In this document: in pieces, positions 33,005-41,213 of the stretch | Layout of the letters: each line of letters begins with the position of its first letter | Numbering within the stretch: position 1 is the first letter of the stretch | Origin: Acidobacteriota bacterium | Lineage (GTDB): Bacteria > Acidobacteriota > Blastocatellia > Pyrinomonadales > Pyrinomonadaceae | DNA: 54,553 nucleotides | Direction: 5' to 3' | Assembly (NCBI GenBank): GCA_025463135.1 | Contig: JAOAPY010000035.1 | Coordinates: forward strand, 1-54,553 | Made by a program: the position numbers and the translations under genes | Notes under the pieces: generated by a model | Seen by the model: only the letters and a program-made list of their open reading frames with translations | Told to the model about the DNA's origin: nothing | Database searches by the model: none

Positions 33005-34363
33005 CTAAAGCTCGTCTGCCGCGGCTTCGGCAAATGCAAGTTCGCCCGCTTCCAACTCCCGCCGTACTTCCTCGCGCGTTCCGAAAGCGCGGGCCTTTTC
33101 TTCGTCGAACTCACCTTCCCAGCGCGCTACGACTACGGTCGCGAGACAGTTGCCGATAACGTTGACCGAAGTGCGTCCCATGTCCATCAATTCATCAACA
33201 CCAAAAATCACTGCTACACCGATGGGTCCCAGACCGCCAGGCAGAAAGCTATTAAGTGTCGCCAGCAGGATCACGAGTGAGGCACGCGGCACACCGGCTA
33301 CACCCTTGGACGTGATCATTAACGTGATCATCATGAACAGTTGTTGACTAAAACCCATGTGGCCAATCGTCGGCTCCGCGGCCTGGGCCACAAACACCGA
33401 AGCCATCGCCAGATAAAGCGTGGTGCCGTCGAGATTAAAGCTGTAGCCGGTCGGCATAACAAAGCCCACAATGCGCGCCGGCACGCCAAACCTTTCCATG
33501 TTTTCCATCGCCTTGGGCAGCGCCGATTCGCTGCTGGTCGTGGCAAAGGCAATGGTGAACGGCTCACGCACCGCTTTCAGGAACGGTAAGATCGGCACGC
33601 GCGCAATCAACATGACCGCACCGAACACAAAAATCACCAGGACAAAGAGGGCCAGATACAGCGAGCCAATCAGCAAGCCCAGATTCTTGAGTACCGTTAA
33701 TCCGTTAGTCGCCAGGGTGTGGGCCATGGCCGCGCCCACCCCGATGGGCGCGAACTTCATTACGTAACCGGTGAACTTGAACATCACCTGCGAAAGCGCA
33801 TCACAGCCACGCAGGATTGGTTTGGCGCGATCGCCCAGCGCCAGCACCGCCATCGCAAACAAAACTGTGAACGCGACAATCTGCAACACGTCGCCGCGCA
33901 CCATCGAATCGATCACACTGGAAGGAAAGATGTGCACCAGCAGATCGCGAAAGCCCTGCGGTTGAGTCTTTGCCAGCTGGCTGATGTCTCCACCGCCGGT
34001 GAGCGCTACGCCAACGCCTGGCTTTGTCAGGTTCACGATGCCCAGACCGATAAACAACGCCAGCGTGGTAACAATCTCAAAATAGAGCAGAGCCTTGGCG
34101 CCCATGCGCCCGACTTTTTTCAAGTCCCCGCCGCCGGCGATGCCCACGACCAGGGTGCCGAAGATGAGCGGAGCGATGATGGATTTGATCAGATTGAGAA
34201 AAATGTCGCGGAGAAAATAGACTTTGTTGCCCCAGTCCGGGCTGAGGTATCCGAGCAGTCCGCCCAGCACCAGACCAATCACGATCTGCGTGGTCAACGA
34301 AGGTTTGTACCAGGGGCGGCGGGGGCGAGTCTCGAGTGTCAAGTTTTTAGTTTCAAGTTTCAT
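33005..34363 (-). CDS. Dicarboxylate/amino acid:cation symporter (SDF family)
   Basis: From MKLETKNLTLETRP the product is 452 residues. It has SIIAPLIFGTLVVGIAG, TTSSESALPKAMENMERFGV and PTGYSFNLDGTTLYLAMASVFVAQA, the re-entrant loop and NLDGT signatures of GltP/DctA-type carriers. These import glutamate, aspartate or C4-dicarboxylates with protons or sodium. The first ~10 residues (LETKNLTLETR) are encoded by a repeat-like sequence, so the true start may be a few codons further in. No Shine-Dalgarno is clear. Confidence 0.93.
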   Translation of the reverse strand: MKLETKNLTLETRPRRPWYKPSLTTQIVIGLVLGGLLGYLSPDWGNKVYFLRDIFLNLIKSIIAPLIFGTLVVGIAGGGDLKKVGRMGAKALLYFEIVTTLALFIGLGIVNLTKPGVGVALTGGGDISQLAKTQPQGFRDLLVHIFPSSVIDSMVRGDVLQIVAFTVLFAMAVLALGDRAKPILRGCDALSQVMFKFTGYVMKFAPIGVGAAMAHTLATNGLTVLKNLGLLIGSLYLALFVLVIFVFGAVMLIARVPILPFLKAVREPFTIAFATTSSESALPKAMENMERFGVPARIVGFVMPTGYSFNLDGTTLYLAMASVFVAQAAEPTIGHMGFSQQLFMMITLMITSKGVAGVPRASLVILLATLNSFLPGGLGPIGVAVIFGVDELMDMGRTSVNVIGNCLATVVVARWEGEFDEEKARAFGTREEVRRELEAGELAFAEAAADEL

Positions 34364-34405
34364 ATGCGACGACACCAAATGTATCCCGCGCAGTGGATTT
34401 GGCAA

Positions 34406-34635
34406 TCGAGGACTGTCTTCAATATGAGCTTGGGGAGCGCTGATTCATTGATCAGTCCGCGCTCGGTCGGCTCGTTAGAGCCGAAATGTTTATAGGACCG
34501 CAGTGTTTTGAATATCACCAATCCGGGGGCGAAATGTTTCTTCCCGGCGCTCCCACGGAGCGCAGGAAATAAACGAAGCGTGCTGAGCTATGAACATTTA
34601 GCTCCTACGGAGCGTCAGCATGAGTTGAAACGATT
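34406..34635. repeat. Palindromic sequences between symporter and NAD kinase genes
   Basis: GCGCTCCCACGGAGCGC (about 34548-34564) and AGCTCCTACGGAGCG (about 34600-34614) are short palindromes. CGAAATGTTT occurs twice nearby. A degenerate repeat element is likely. No gene is seen. Confidence 0.5.
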
Positions 34636-35520
34636 TCACCTGCCCCAACGCAACTTGTCGCGCAATACTTCAAAATAGTTTCTATTCATCGGCTGCACCA
34701 GCTTGAAACTGGTGTTGCTCTTGCGGATTACAACTCGATCTTCCGGCTTCAACGGGAAACCAACCTGGCCATCCAGAGTCAATGCCACGTCCTCGTTCTG
34801 AGTGATCAAGCGCAGTTCGATCAGCGATTCGTCCGGCACCACAATCGGACGATTGGAAAGTGTGAAAGGACAGATGGGCGTAACCACTACGGCATTCATC
34901 GTCGGATAGATCACCGGTCCGCCGGCTGAGAGATTGTAAGCAGTCGAACCAGTTGGGGTAGAAACAATCAAGCCGTCGGCGCGGAACGAGTTGACGAACT
35001 GCTGATTAAAATAAGCTTCGATCTCGATGATGCGGGCCAGCGCCGATTTGTTGATGACCACGTCATTGAGCACGCGGCTATGCGTCACACTTTCGTCGCC
35101 ACGAAGCAACTCGACCGCGAGCATGACGCGTTTTTCCACCGTGTAATTGCCCGCGAGGATTGCCTCCAGCCCCGTGTAGAGTTCCTCGATGCGAAACTCT
35201 GCGAGATAACCCAGCCCGCCGTAGTTCACACCCAGCACTGGCACTTCCGTGTCACCGAGCATCCGCGCCGTGGCGATCATCGTGCCGTCGCCTCCCAACA
35301 CCAGGAGCAAGTCGACACTGGCCGCCAGCTTTTCGGTTTCCACGACTTCAACGTGACAACCCGTCTGATGCGCAATGCGTTCGCGCTCGATCTCTGGCCC
35401 GCCAACCAGGGCGATGCCACGTTGATGAAGCCAGTCGATCACGCTGCAAAGCGTTTTTAACGCCTCGGGATGATGTGGCTTAACCACAATGCCTACCCGC
35501 TTGATGGATGATGGTGCCAT
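34636..35520 (-). CDS. nadK: NAD kinase
   Basis: From MAPSSIKRVGIVV the product is 294 residues. It phosphorylates NAD to NADP. LVLGGDGTMIATAR (GGDGT at 76-80), NDVVINKSALARI, RADGLIVSTPTGSTAYNLSAGG and VVTPICPF are the family signatures in order. The frame extends 75 codons upstream across a family C repeat (peptide HAKSQRRKG), which is rejected. It follows tlyA on the same strand as in many bacteria. Confidence 0.95.
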   Translation of the reverse strand: MAPSSIKRVGIVVKPHHPEALKTLCSVIDWLHQRGIALVGGPEIERERIAHQTGCHVEVVETEKLAASVDLLLVLGGDGTMIATARMLGDTEVPVLGVNYGGLGYLAEFRIEELYTGLEAILAGNYTVEKRVMLAVELLRGDESVTHSRVLNDVVINKSALARIIEIEAYFNQQFVNSFRADGLIVSTPTGSTAYNLSAGGPVIYPTMNAVVVTPICPFTLSNRPIVVPDESLIELRLITQNEDVALTLDGQVGFPLKPEDRVVIRKSNTSFKLVQPMNRNYFEVLRDKLRWGR

Positions 35521-35681
35521 TAGTACAGGAGCGGTCCCAGAGGATTCAGATTCAGCCTCAGAAATTGAATCGCTATTGTTTGCAGAACGTGCCGGATGAT
35601 AGCCGCGGCTGGATTTAGGTGTCAACGAAGTTGAAGAAGATTGGCTTATCGCCAGATGGATGTTCCATCCGAGGGAACCCT

Positions 35682-35758
35682 TGCGTCTTTGCGACTTTGC
35701 GTGAAAGTATTTTTTGGGCAACGGGAATCTCCCGCTGAGGCGCAAAGACGCACGGTAA
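35682..35758. repeat. Family C inverted repeat, copy 3
   Basis: TTGCGTCTTTGCGACTTTGCG faces GCGCAAAGACGCA around a TTTTTTGGGCAACGGG centre. It lies in the tlyA-nadK gap and stops 7 bases before the tlyA stop codon. Confidence 0.75.
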
Positions 35759-35765
35759 ACATCGC

Positions 35766-36515
35766 TTACTCGATCGCGGTCTGGTATAGCGCCAGGAATT
35801 CGATGTTGCCGTCGGCGCCTTGAATTGGGGACTGAATGAGGCCCTGAACTTTCAATCCCAAAGCCTGGGCGGCGCGATTCACTTCGGCGATCACGCGCTG
35901 ATGTTTCTCGGGTTCGCGGACAATCCCGCCTTTGCCGACTTCGCCGCGACCAACTTCAAACTGCGGCTTGATCAGAACAATGAGAGAGGCGCCCGCGTTC
36001 AGCAGTGCAACGATGGCCGGCATCACCTTGGTCGCCGAGATGAACGCGACATCCATCACTGCCAGATCGAATCTTTCGGCGAAGTCCTGCGGTTGCAAAT
36101 GGCGGGCGTTGACGCCTTCCCGAACTTCAATCCGTTCGTCGTTGCGCAGACGCCAATCGAGTTGATTGCGGCCGACGTCAACCGTCACCACGCGACGGGC
36201 GCCATGCTGCAACAGGCAATCAGTAAAACCACCAGTCGACGCACCAACATCCAGACATAACAATGCCTCCACGTCGACCGCAAACTCGCGCAGGGCCGCT
36301 TCCAGTTTGACGCCACCGCGACCCACATAGCGCGCGGCGGGATCGTCGGCGCCCTTGATACGAATCGACGCGCCGGGCTCAGCGAGATCTGAAGGTTTTT
36401 CTGCGCGCTGCTCGTTGATGAGCACGGCGCCGGCCATGATCAGTGCTTGCGCTTTAGTACGGGACTGGGCCAGCCCACGTTCAACGAGAAGCTTGTCTAT
36501 CCTCTCACGCTTCAT
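35766..36515 (-). CDS. tlyA: TlyA family rRNA 2'-O-methyltransferase
   Basis: The 249-residue product has an N-terminal S4 RNA-binding domain (RIDKLLVERGLAQSRTKAQALI), YVGRGGVKLEAAL, and an FtsJ-like methyltransferase with LDVGASTGGFTDCLL (SAM site) and LIVLIKPQFEVGR. Relatives methylate 16S and 23S rRNA, and some are annotated haemolysins. The ATG at 36515 is preferred to a TTG two codons earlier. It lies between dxs and nadK, a conserved neighbourhood. Confidence 0.94.
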   Translation of the reverse strand: MKRERIDKLLVERGLAQSRTKAQALIMAGAVLINEQRAEKPSDLAEPGASIRIKGADDPAARYVGRGGVKLEAALREFAVDVEALLCLDVGASTGGFTDCLLQHGARRVVTVDVGRNQLDWRLRNDERIEVREGVNARHLQPQDFAERFDLAVMDVAFISATKVMPAIVALLNAGASLIVLIKPQFEVGRGEVGKGGIVREPEKHQRVIAEVNRAAQALGLKVQGLIQSPIQGADGNIEFLALYQTAIE

Positions 36516-36686
36516 CCGCAAGTCACTTTATCGCAGGAGCGGTGTTACCTGTTAGCCTGGGCAGGCGGGTTGGAGTGAGTGGATAACGCCGCAGATTAAC
36601 GCGGACGAGCCAGATCTAAAGTGAACCTTCTTAATCCGTCCTATCCGTGTTCATTTGTGGCAAACTCCGCTTCTTGGCAGGTGACA

Positions 36687-36962
36687 TTACGCCTGCCGGC
36701 GGGATCCCTGGACCAGCGAGCGCGGTGTGTCGTTGAGATGAAGCGAAACAGCGCACTCGTCGCAAAGCCAAACCAGGATATGCGGTGCGTCTGCCCAAAA
36801 GAAGGAGCTGACCTTCTTGGAGATCTGCAGGGCCTCGTCTACCTGCAAGCGTCTGATTGCCTGTACGTAAAATGCCCCGTTATAGAACTCGCCCTCTGCG
36901 CCCTGCTCCCGATGGACGCACTCGCGCTCCCGAAAAACCTGCTTACTCATCGAGTTCACCAT
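36687..36962 (-). CDS. Small hypothetical protein with CDEC motif
   Basis: This 91-residue frame has VWLCDECAVSLHL, a CxxC pair near the end, and otherwise soluble helical sequence. It lies between dxs and tlyA on their strand, with AAAGGA just upstream of the ATG. Met5 or the second codon GTG could also be the start. The cysteine pair and regular composition favour a real gene, but no family is recognised. Confidence 0.45.
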   Translation of the reverse strand: MVNSMSKQVFRERECVHREQGAEGEFYNGAFYVQAIRRLQVDEALQISKKVSSFFWADAPHILVWLCDECAVSLHLNDTPRSLVQGSRRQA

Positions 36963-37271
36963 TCCTTTACGGCACGATAATACTTAAAGAATGTCGGGGT
37001 TTTATTTCTACTGTGAGAGACAGGCAAGCGTGCTCGCAGTTGCTCTAATTTTCCAGCTCAACTGTTCGCACAGATGATGCCATCGGGAAGAAAAAGAGTC
37101 AACACTTACATACTTAATTGAAATTTGTTCAACAGAGAGGCTTGTGCGAAGTGTGAATTTAAGCAGTGTATCTGATGTATCACAAGCCGTTAGCTTGTGT
37201 GTGAGAATTTATTGGCGTTCCCTTCTCAGGCGAAACCACGAGCCCACTTGTTCGCCCGCGGTGACTGGAGC
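36963..37271. other. Non-coding gap upstream of the small CDEC gene
   Basis: ATCACAAGCCGTTAGCTTGTG (about 37180-37200) is a short palindrome. No ORF of quality and no clear promoter was found. TTGACT near 37098-37103 (minus) lacks a good -10. Confidence 0.4.
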
Positions 37272-39185
37272 TTAAACCTTCTGACGCTGGGCCCGTCGAT
37301 CCTGCAATACCTCTATGCTTTCTTTCACGCGAGTAAAAATGCCGTCGGCATCCAAGCCGTACTTGGCCAGCAGCAGTTTTCCATCTCCGTGAGTCACCAA
37401 TCGATCGGGCAGGCCCATGCGCACGAGGCGCAACTTGTCCTGCAGACCATTTTCTTCGAGAAGTTCCAGGACCGCGGACCCAAACCCACCGGCAACATAA
37501 GCTTCTTCGACTGTAACGATCAGGCGCTTGGTCCGAGCGAGGGCCAGGATCAACTCGGCATCAAGCGGCTTTACAAAGCGCGCGTTAACAACCGTAGCTT
37601 CAATCCCTTCCCGGGCCAGATTTTCGGCAGCCTCCAGCGATGGATGGACCATTGAGCCATAGGCCACGATAGCGATCTCGCCGCCATCGCGCAGGATTTC
37701 GCCCTTGCCAATCTCGAGCAACTGCGGTTCGCGTTCAATATCAGCACCAATACCGTTGCCGCGCGGGTAACGCATCGCCGCCGGCCCGACGTGCTCGATC
37801 ATCGTCAGCATCATGTCGCGCATCTCGCCTTCGTCTTTGGGCGCCATCGCGATGAGATTGGGAATGGCGCGCAGATAAGCGATGTCCAGCAGGCCGTGAT
37901 GCGTAGGGCCATCGCCGCCCGCGATGCCACCGCGATCCAGACAGAACTTGACATTCAAATTCTGAATGCAGACGTCGTGGACCACCTGATCGAATGCGCG
38001 TTGCAGAAAGGTCGAATAGATCGCGCACACCGGAATCAATCCTTCGCATGACATGCCGGCCGCGAAGGTCACGCAATGCTGTTCAGCTATGCCTACGTCA
38101 AAAGCCCGTTTGGGAAACTTCTCGAGCGCGTCGCAGATACCGGTACCGTCGGGCATCGCTGCCGTCAGGGCCACCACTCGCTCGTTCTTTTCCATCAGCT
38201 TGCAGAGAGTTTTGCCGAACACGGACGTATAGGTTGGCGCCTTGGCGGGCGACTTGATTGGTTTGCCGGTCGCCAGATCGAAGGGCCCGGTCGCATGCCA
38301 GCGATAGTAATCGCTCTCAGCCGTTGGATAGCCCTTGCCCTTGGTAGTGAGTGCATGGACGATGACTGGTCCATCCTTGACCTGCTGGGCTTCGCGCAAG
38401 GCCGCCACCAGGGCCCGCGGATTGTGACCATCAATGTAACCGATGTATTTGAACCCCAGTTCGCTGACCAGCGCGCCCGGCAGCACCGCCGCCGCAATCG
38501 CGTCTTTCATTGTCTTGGCGGCGTGGTGCAGGCGGCCGCCGACCGTGGGGATTGCCAGCAGGGTCTCCTCGACTTCTTCTTTGAACCGATGATAGCCCTG
38601 CGATTCACGTATGCGATTGAGGTATCCGGTTAGCGCTCCTACAGCCGGCGCGATGGACATCTCGTTATCGTTGAGCACGACAATCAAGCGCGTTTTTAAG
38701 TGGCCTGCCTGGTTGATCGCCTCCATAGCCATGCCGCCGGCCAGCGAGGCATCACCAATCAGGGCAACTACGTGGTGATTTTCGCCTTTGCGATCGCGCG
38801 CGATGGCCATGCCCAGTGCCGCCGAGATCGAAGTCGAGGCGTGGCCCGCTCCGAAGGTGTCGTATTCCGACTCATCGCGCCGCAGGAATCCGCTTACGCC
38901 GCCATATTGCTTGATGGTCGGCAACTGATCCCGGCGACCGGTCAAAATCTTGTGCGCATAAGCCTGGTGGCCAACATCCCAAACCAGCCGGTCCCGCGGC
39001 GTATCGAAGGCATAATGCAGCGCCGTGGCCAGCTCCACGGCGCCGAGTGATGCGCCCGTGTGGCCGCCAATCCGCGACATAGTTTCCAGGATATATTGAC
39101 GAATCTCATCCGCGACGGTTTGTAATTCTTCGGGTTGCAGGCGGCGCAGATCGGCGGGCGAATTAATATTTTGCAGAAGCTTCAT
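37272..39185 (-). CDS. dxs: 1-deoxy-D-xylulose-5-phosphate synthase
   Basis: The 637-residue thiamine-diphosphate enzyme condenses pyruvate and glyceraldehyde-3-phosphate, the first step of the MEP isoprenoid pathway. It shows GGHTGASLG with His42, DVGHQAYAHKILTGRR, the ThDP-Mg motif GDASLAGG (144-151) with LNDNEMSI, and the transketolase pyrimidine domain CLDRGGIAGGDGPTHHGL. The C-terminal domain has VTVEEAYVAGGFGSAVLE. Length is standard. The Shine-Dalgarno is weak. It leads the dxs-tlyA-nadK strand run. Confidence 0.97.
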   Translation of the reverse strand: MKLLQNINSPADLRRLQPEELQTVADEIRQYILETMSRIGGHTGASLGAVELATALHYAFDTPRDRLVWDVGHQAYAHKILTGRRDQLPTIKQYGGVSGFLRRDESEYDTFGAGHASTSISAALGMAIARDRKGENHHVVALIGDASLAGGMAMEAINQAGHLKTRLIVVLNDNEMSIAPAVGALTGYLNRIRESQGYHRFKEEVEETLLAIPTVGGRLHHAAKTMKDAIAAAVLPGALVSELGFKYIGYIDGHNPRALVAALREAQQVKDGPVIVHALTTKGKGYPTAESDYYRWHATGPFDLATGKPIKSPAKAPTYTSVFGKTLCKLMEKNERVVALTAAMPDGTGICDALEKFPKRAFDVGIAEQHCVTFAAGMSCEGLIPVCAIYSTFLQRAFDQVVHDVCIQNLNVKFCLDRGGIAGGDGPTHHGLLDIAYLRAIPNLIAMAPKDEGEMRDMMLTMIEHVGPAAMRYPRGNGIGADIEREPQLLEIGKGEILRDGGEIAIVAYGSMVHPSLEAAENLAREGIEATVVNARFVKPLDAELILALARTKRLIVTVEEAYVAGGFGSAVLELLEENGLQDKLRLVRMGLPDRLVTHGDGKLLLAKYGLDADGIFTRVKESIEVLQDRRAQRQKV

Positions 39186-39392
39186 GGAGACGTTATTTTT
39201 GTAATTGAAGTTGTTTGCGCGCGTATTGTAGCGCGACGCTTGTGTATTTACTACTTCTCAATTTGACGGCTTGCGAACGTTCGGCTGGCAGTCGGGCCAG
39301 CCTTACTCTGCATTACAAAGTACTCTGTACACTAAAACAGAGTGGGCCGTCAATAGTTAATTCGGTGAGAAGGTCTCAGGTCCACGAATCTT

Positions 39393-39878
39393 ATGAAACT
39401 GGAAATTACAAAATTGCAGCCAGCCCACTGGGATAAAGTGTGCGAAATCTACCTGGCTGGCCTCGGGACAGGACTGGCCAGTTTTGAGACCGAGGCTCCG
39501 TCCTGGGAGCAATGGGATGCTGCGCATTCATCCAGCGTACGGCTAGTCGCACTCTCCGAAGGTTTGGTGACTGGTTGGGCGGCGCTAAGTCCAACCTCAG
39601 CCCGGGCGGTCTATGCCGGTGTCGCGGAGGTAAGCGTATATGTCGCGCAGGCCCGGCGTGGACAGGGCGTGGGGCGGGCCCTTTTGGAACAACTTATCGC
39701 GCAGTCGGAACAGAACGGAATCTGGACCTTACAGGCGAGCATCTTTCCTGAGAATGAAACCAGTATTGCATTACACAAAGGCTGTGGTTTTAGAGAAGTC
39801 GGACGACGCGAAAGAATTGGAAAACTAAACGGCAACTGGCGCGATACGATCCTGCTGGAACGCCGCAGCGCGTTGTGA
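39393..39878 (+). CDS. GNAT family N-acetyltransferase
   Basis: The 161-residue product has VYVAQARRGQGVGRALLEQLI, the acetyl-CoA pyrophosphate loop (RRGQGVG), and SIFPENETSIALHKGCGFREVGRRERIGKLNGNWRDTILLER, typical of the phosphinothricin acetyltransferase-like subgroup. It probably acetylates a small amine or antibiotic-like compound. AGGTCC lies some distance before the ATG. A lipoprotein-like frame at 39215-39436 overlaps and is rejected. Confidence 0.88.
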   Translation: MKLEITKLQPAHWDKVCEIYLAGLGTGLASFETEAPSWEQWDAAHSSSVRLVALSEGLVTGWAALSPTSARAVYAGVAEVSVYVAQARRGQGVGRALLEQLIAQSEQNGIWTLQASIFPENETSIALHKGCGFREVGRRERIGKLNGNWRDTILLERRSAL

Positions 39879-39879
39879 G

Positions 39880-39965
39880 TACGACAGGCCGCCAACCTGT
39901 CGGTAGTAGCACAGAGTTCAGTCGACTCTGCGCGAGGAGCACGGACTGAACTCCGGGCTACAAGC
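39880..39965. repeat. Family E palindromic doublet
   Basis: GTAGCACAGAGTTCAGTCGA and GCACGGACTGAACTCCGGGC lie in opposite orientation, preceded by the palindrome CGACAGGCCGCCAACCTGTCG. It lies between the convergent GNAT and phosphoesterase genes. Confidence 0.65.
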
Positions 39966-39973
39966 TGCGGCTT

Positions 39974-40819
39974 CTACCCTCTGCGCAAGCGCAACACCGC
40001 AATCTCGGGCCGCACGCCAAAACGCACCGGCAATCCAATTACGCCTGTGCCTCTTGAAACATACAGCTGTGTTTGCCCTTTTCGAAAGAGGCCACTGGCA
40101 TATTTCAGATCCATCGTGGCGAACCGCGCCGGCGCGCCGATGAACGGCAATTTGATCTGCCCTCCATGCGTATGCCCGCTGAGAATTAACGATGCGGCTT
40201 GCGCTTCATCAAAATCGAGCACAGTAGGTTGGTGAGAAAGCAGCACCAACGGGACCTTGCGATCGAGTCCATAAAAAGCTCGCACCCAATCGGTGCCATT
40301 CCATGACCAATCGTCTATCCCCGCCAGTTGAATTGCGTCCGGTCCGCGCCTGATCCTGGTGTTCGCATTGTTAAGCACAGGGATGTGATTTCTCACCAGC
40401 GCCCGCGTCGTCAATTCGGGATCGGTGTAGTGGTCGTGATTGCCGAGCACGGCCCAGACACCCTCCGACGCCGTCAATCCACCAAGCACCTCCGCGCACG
40501 GATCAATGAAGCGCCGGTACGTCGTCGTGTAATCACCAGTCAAGACCATCAGATCGGGTTTGGTTCGGTTGGCCAGATCGACAACGCGTTGAACCTCCGT
40601 CAAACCCACGATGCGGCTGTGATGAACATCAGTCAGTTGCGTGATCCGAAACCCTTCGAATCGCTCCGGCAGATCGCCTATGAAAATGTCCGTTTCAGTA
40701 ACTTCGTAGTTATGCGGCGCAATCAAGGTGGCATAAGTTGCCGTGGCCGACACCGCAATCAAAGGCGCAGCCGCCAGGCCGCCAAGGAACTGTCTGCGGT
40801 TGAGATGGACCTTTGACAT
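39974..40819 (-). CDS. Tat-exported metallophosphoesterase
   Basis: The 281-residue protein has a twin-arginine signal (NRRQFLGGLAAAPLIAVSA), then the calcineurin-like metal motifs TDVHHSR, LTGDYTTTYRRF, GNHDHY and SGHTHGGQIKLP. This resembles the YkuE/LpxG-like subgroup of periplasmic phosphoesterases. Substrate unknown. The ATG has no clear Shine-Dalgarno. Its start faces the tRNA-Ser gene 144 bp away. Confidence 0.88.
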   Translation of the reverse strand: MSKVHLNRRQFLGGLAAAPLIAVSATATYATLIAPHNYEVTETDIFIGDLPERFEGFRITQLTDVHHSRIVGLTEVQRVVDLANRTKPDLMVLTGDYTTTYRRFIDPCAEVLGGLTASEGVWAVLGNHDHYTDPELTTRALVRNHIPVLNNANTRIRRGPDAIQLAGIDDWSWNGTDWVRAFYGLDRKVPLVLLSHQPTVLDFDEAQAASLILSGHTHGGQIKLPFIGAPARFATMDLKYASGLFRKGQTQLYVSRGTGVIGLPVRFGVRPEIAVLRLRRG

Positions 40820-40963
40820 GGGATAGCGATTGTATCACTCGACAGAAGGGTGTTGGGACGCCGGCACTACGCCCTAAACCCCACACCCTGCTCCCTTCTC
40901 ACCACTGGTCGTCTTGACAATCCACCATCCCAGTTTAGAATTGACGTTCGCCTGGGCGGTTGC

Positions 40964-41056
40964 GGAGATGTGGCCGAGTGGCTGAAGGCGGCGGTTTGCT
41001 AAACCGTTAAGGGTCTTAAAAGCCCTTCACAGGTTCGAATCCTGTCATCTCCGCCA
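40964..41056 (+). tRNA. tRNA-Ser (anticodon GCT)
   Basis: GGAGATG pairs perfectly with CATCTCC to form the acceptor stem. TGGCCGAGTGG gives the D arm, GGTTTGCTAAACC the anticodon stem-loop with GCT, a long variable arm follows (GGGTCTTAAAAGCCC), and AGGTTCGAATCCT is the T arm. A discriminator G and an encoded CCA close the gene. The long variable arm and GCT anticodon identify serine (AGC/AGT codons). Confidence 0.97.
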
Positions 41057-41065
41057 GATCATCAA

Positions 41066-41206
41066 GAGGTCAGCGGTCACTAGAACAAGAGGTCAGCGGT
41101 CAGAAATCAGAAGTCAGTTAAGGCGTTCCGGGTTTCTACTGACCTTTGATTCCTGATCGCTGACCTCTTAATTCTTATTCTGCTGACTTCTGGCCGCTGA
41201 CCTCTT
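41066..41206. repeat. GAGGTCAGCGGTCA array between tRNA-Ser and gltX
   Basis: AAGAGGTCAGCGGTCA occurs twice in direct orientation (about 41066 and 41087), and the complement TGACCTCTTAAT with CGCTGACC twice on the other side (about 41157 and 41195). The whole forms an inverted structure around GGTTTCTACTGACC. It ends within 10 bases of the gltX start, leaving no Shine-Dalgarno. Confidence 0.75.
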
Positions 41207-41213
41207 AATCCTT

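Noticed and set aside
35521-35745. N-terminal extension of NAD kinase
   Set aside because: It is encoded by a repeat and has no homology to the family; the core starts at the internal ATG.
39215-39436. Lipoprotein-like frame before the GNAT gene
   Set aside because: The hydrophobic start ending in LTAC is suggestive, but it overlaps the GNAT start, lacks a good start codon context, and the rest is not protein-like.
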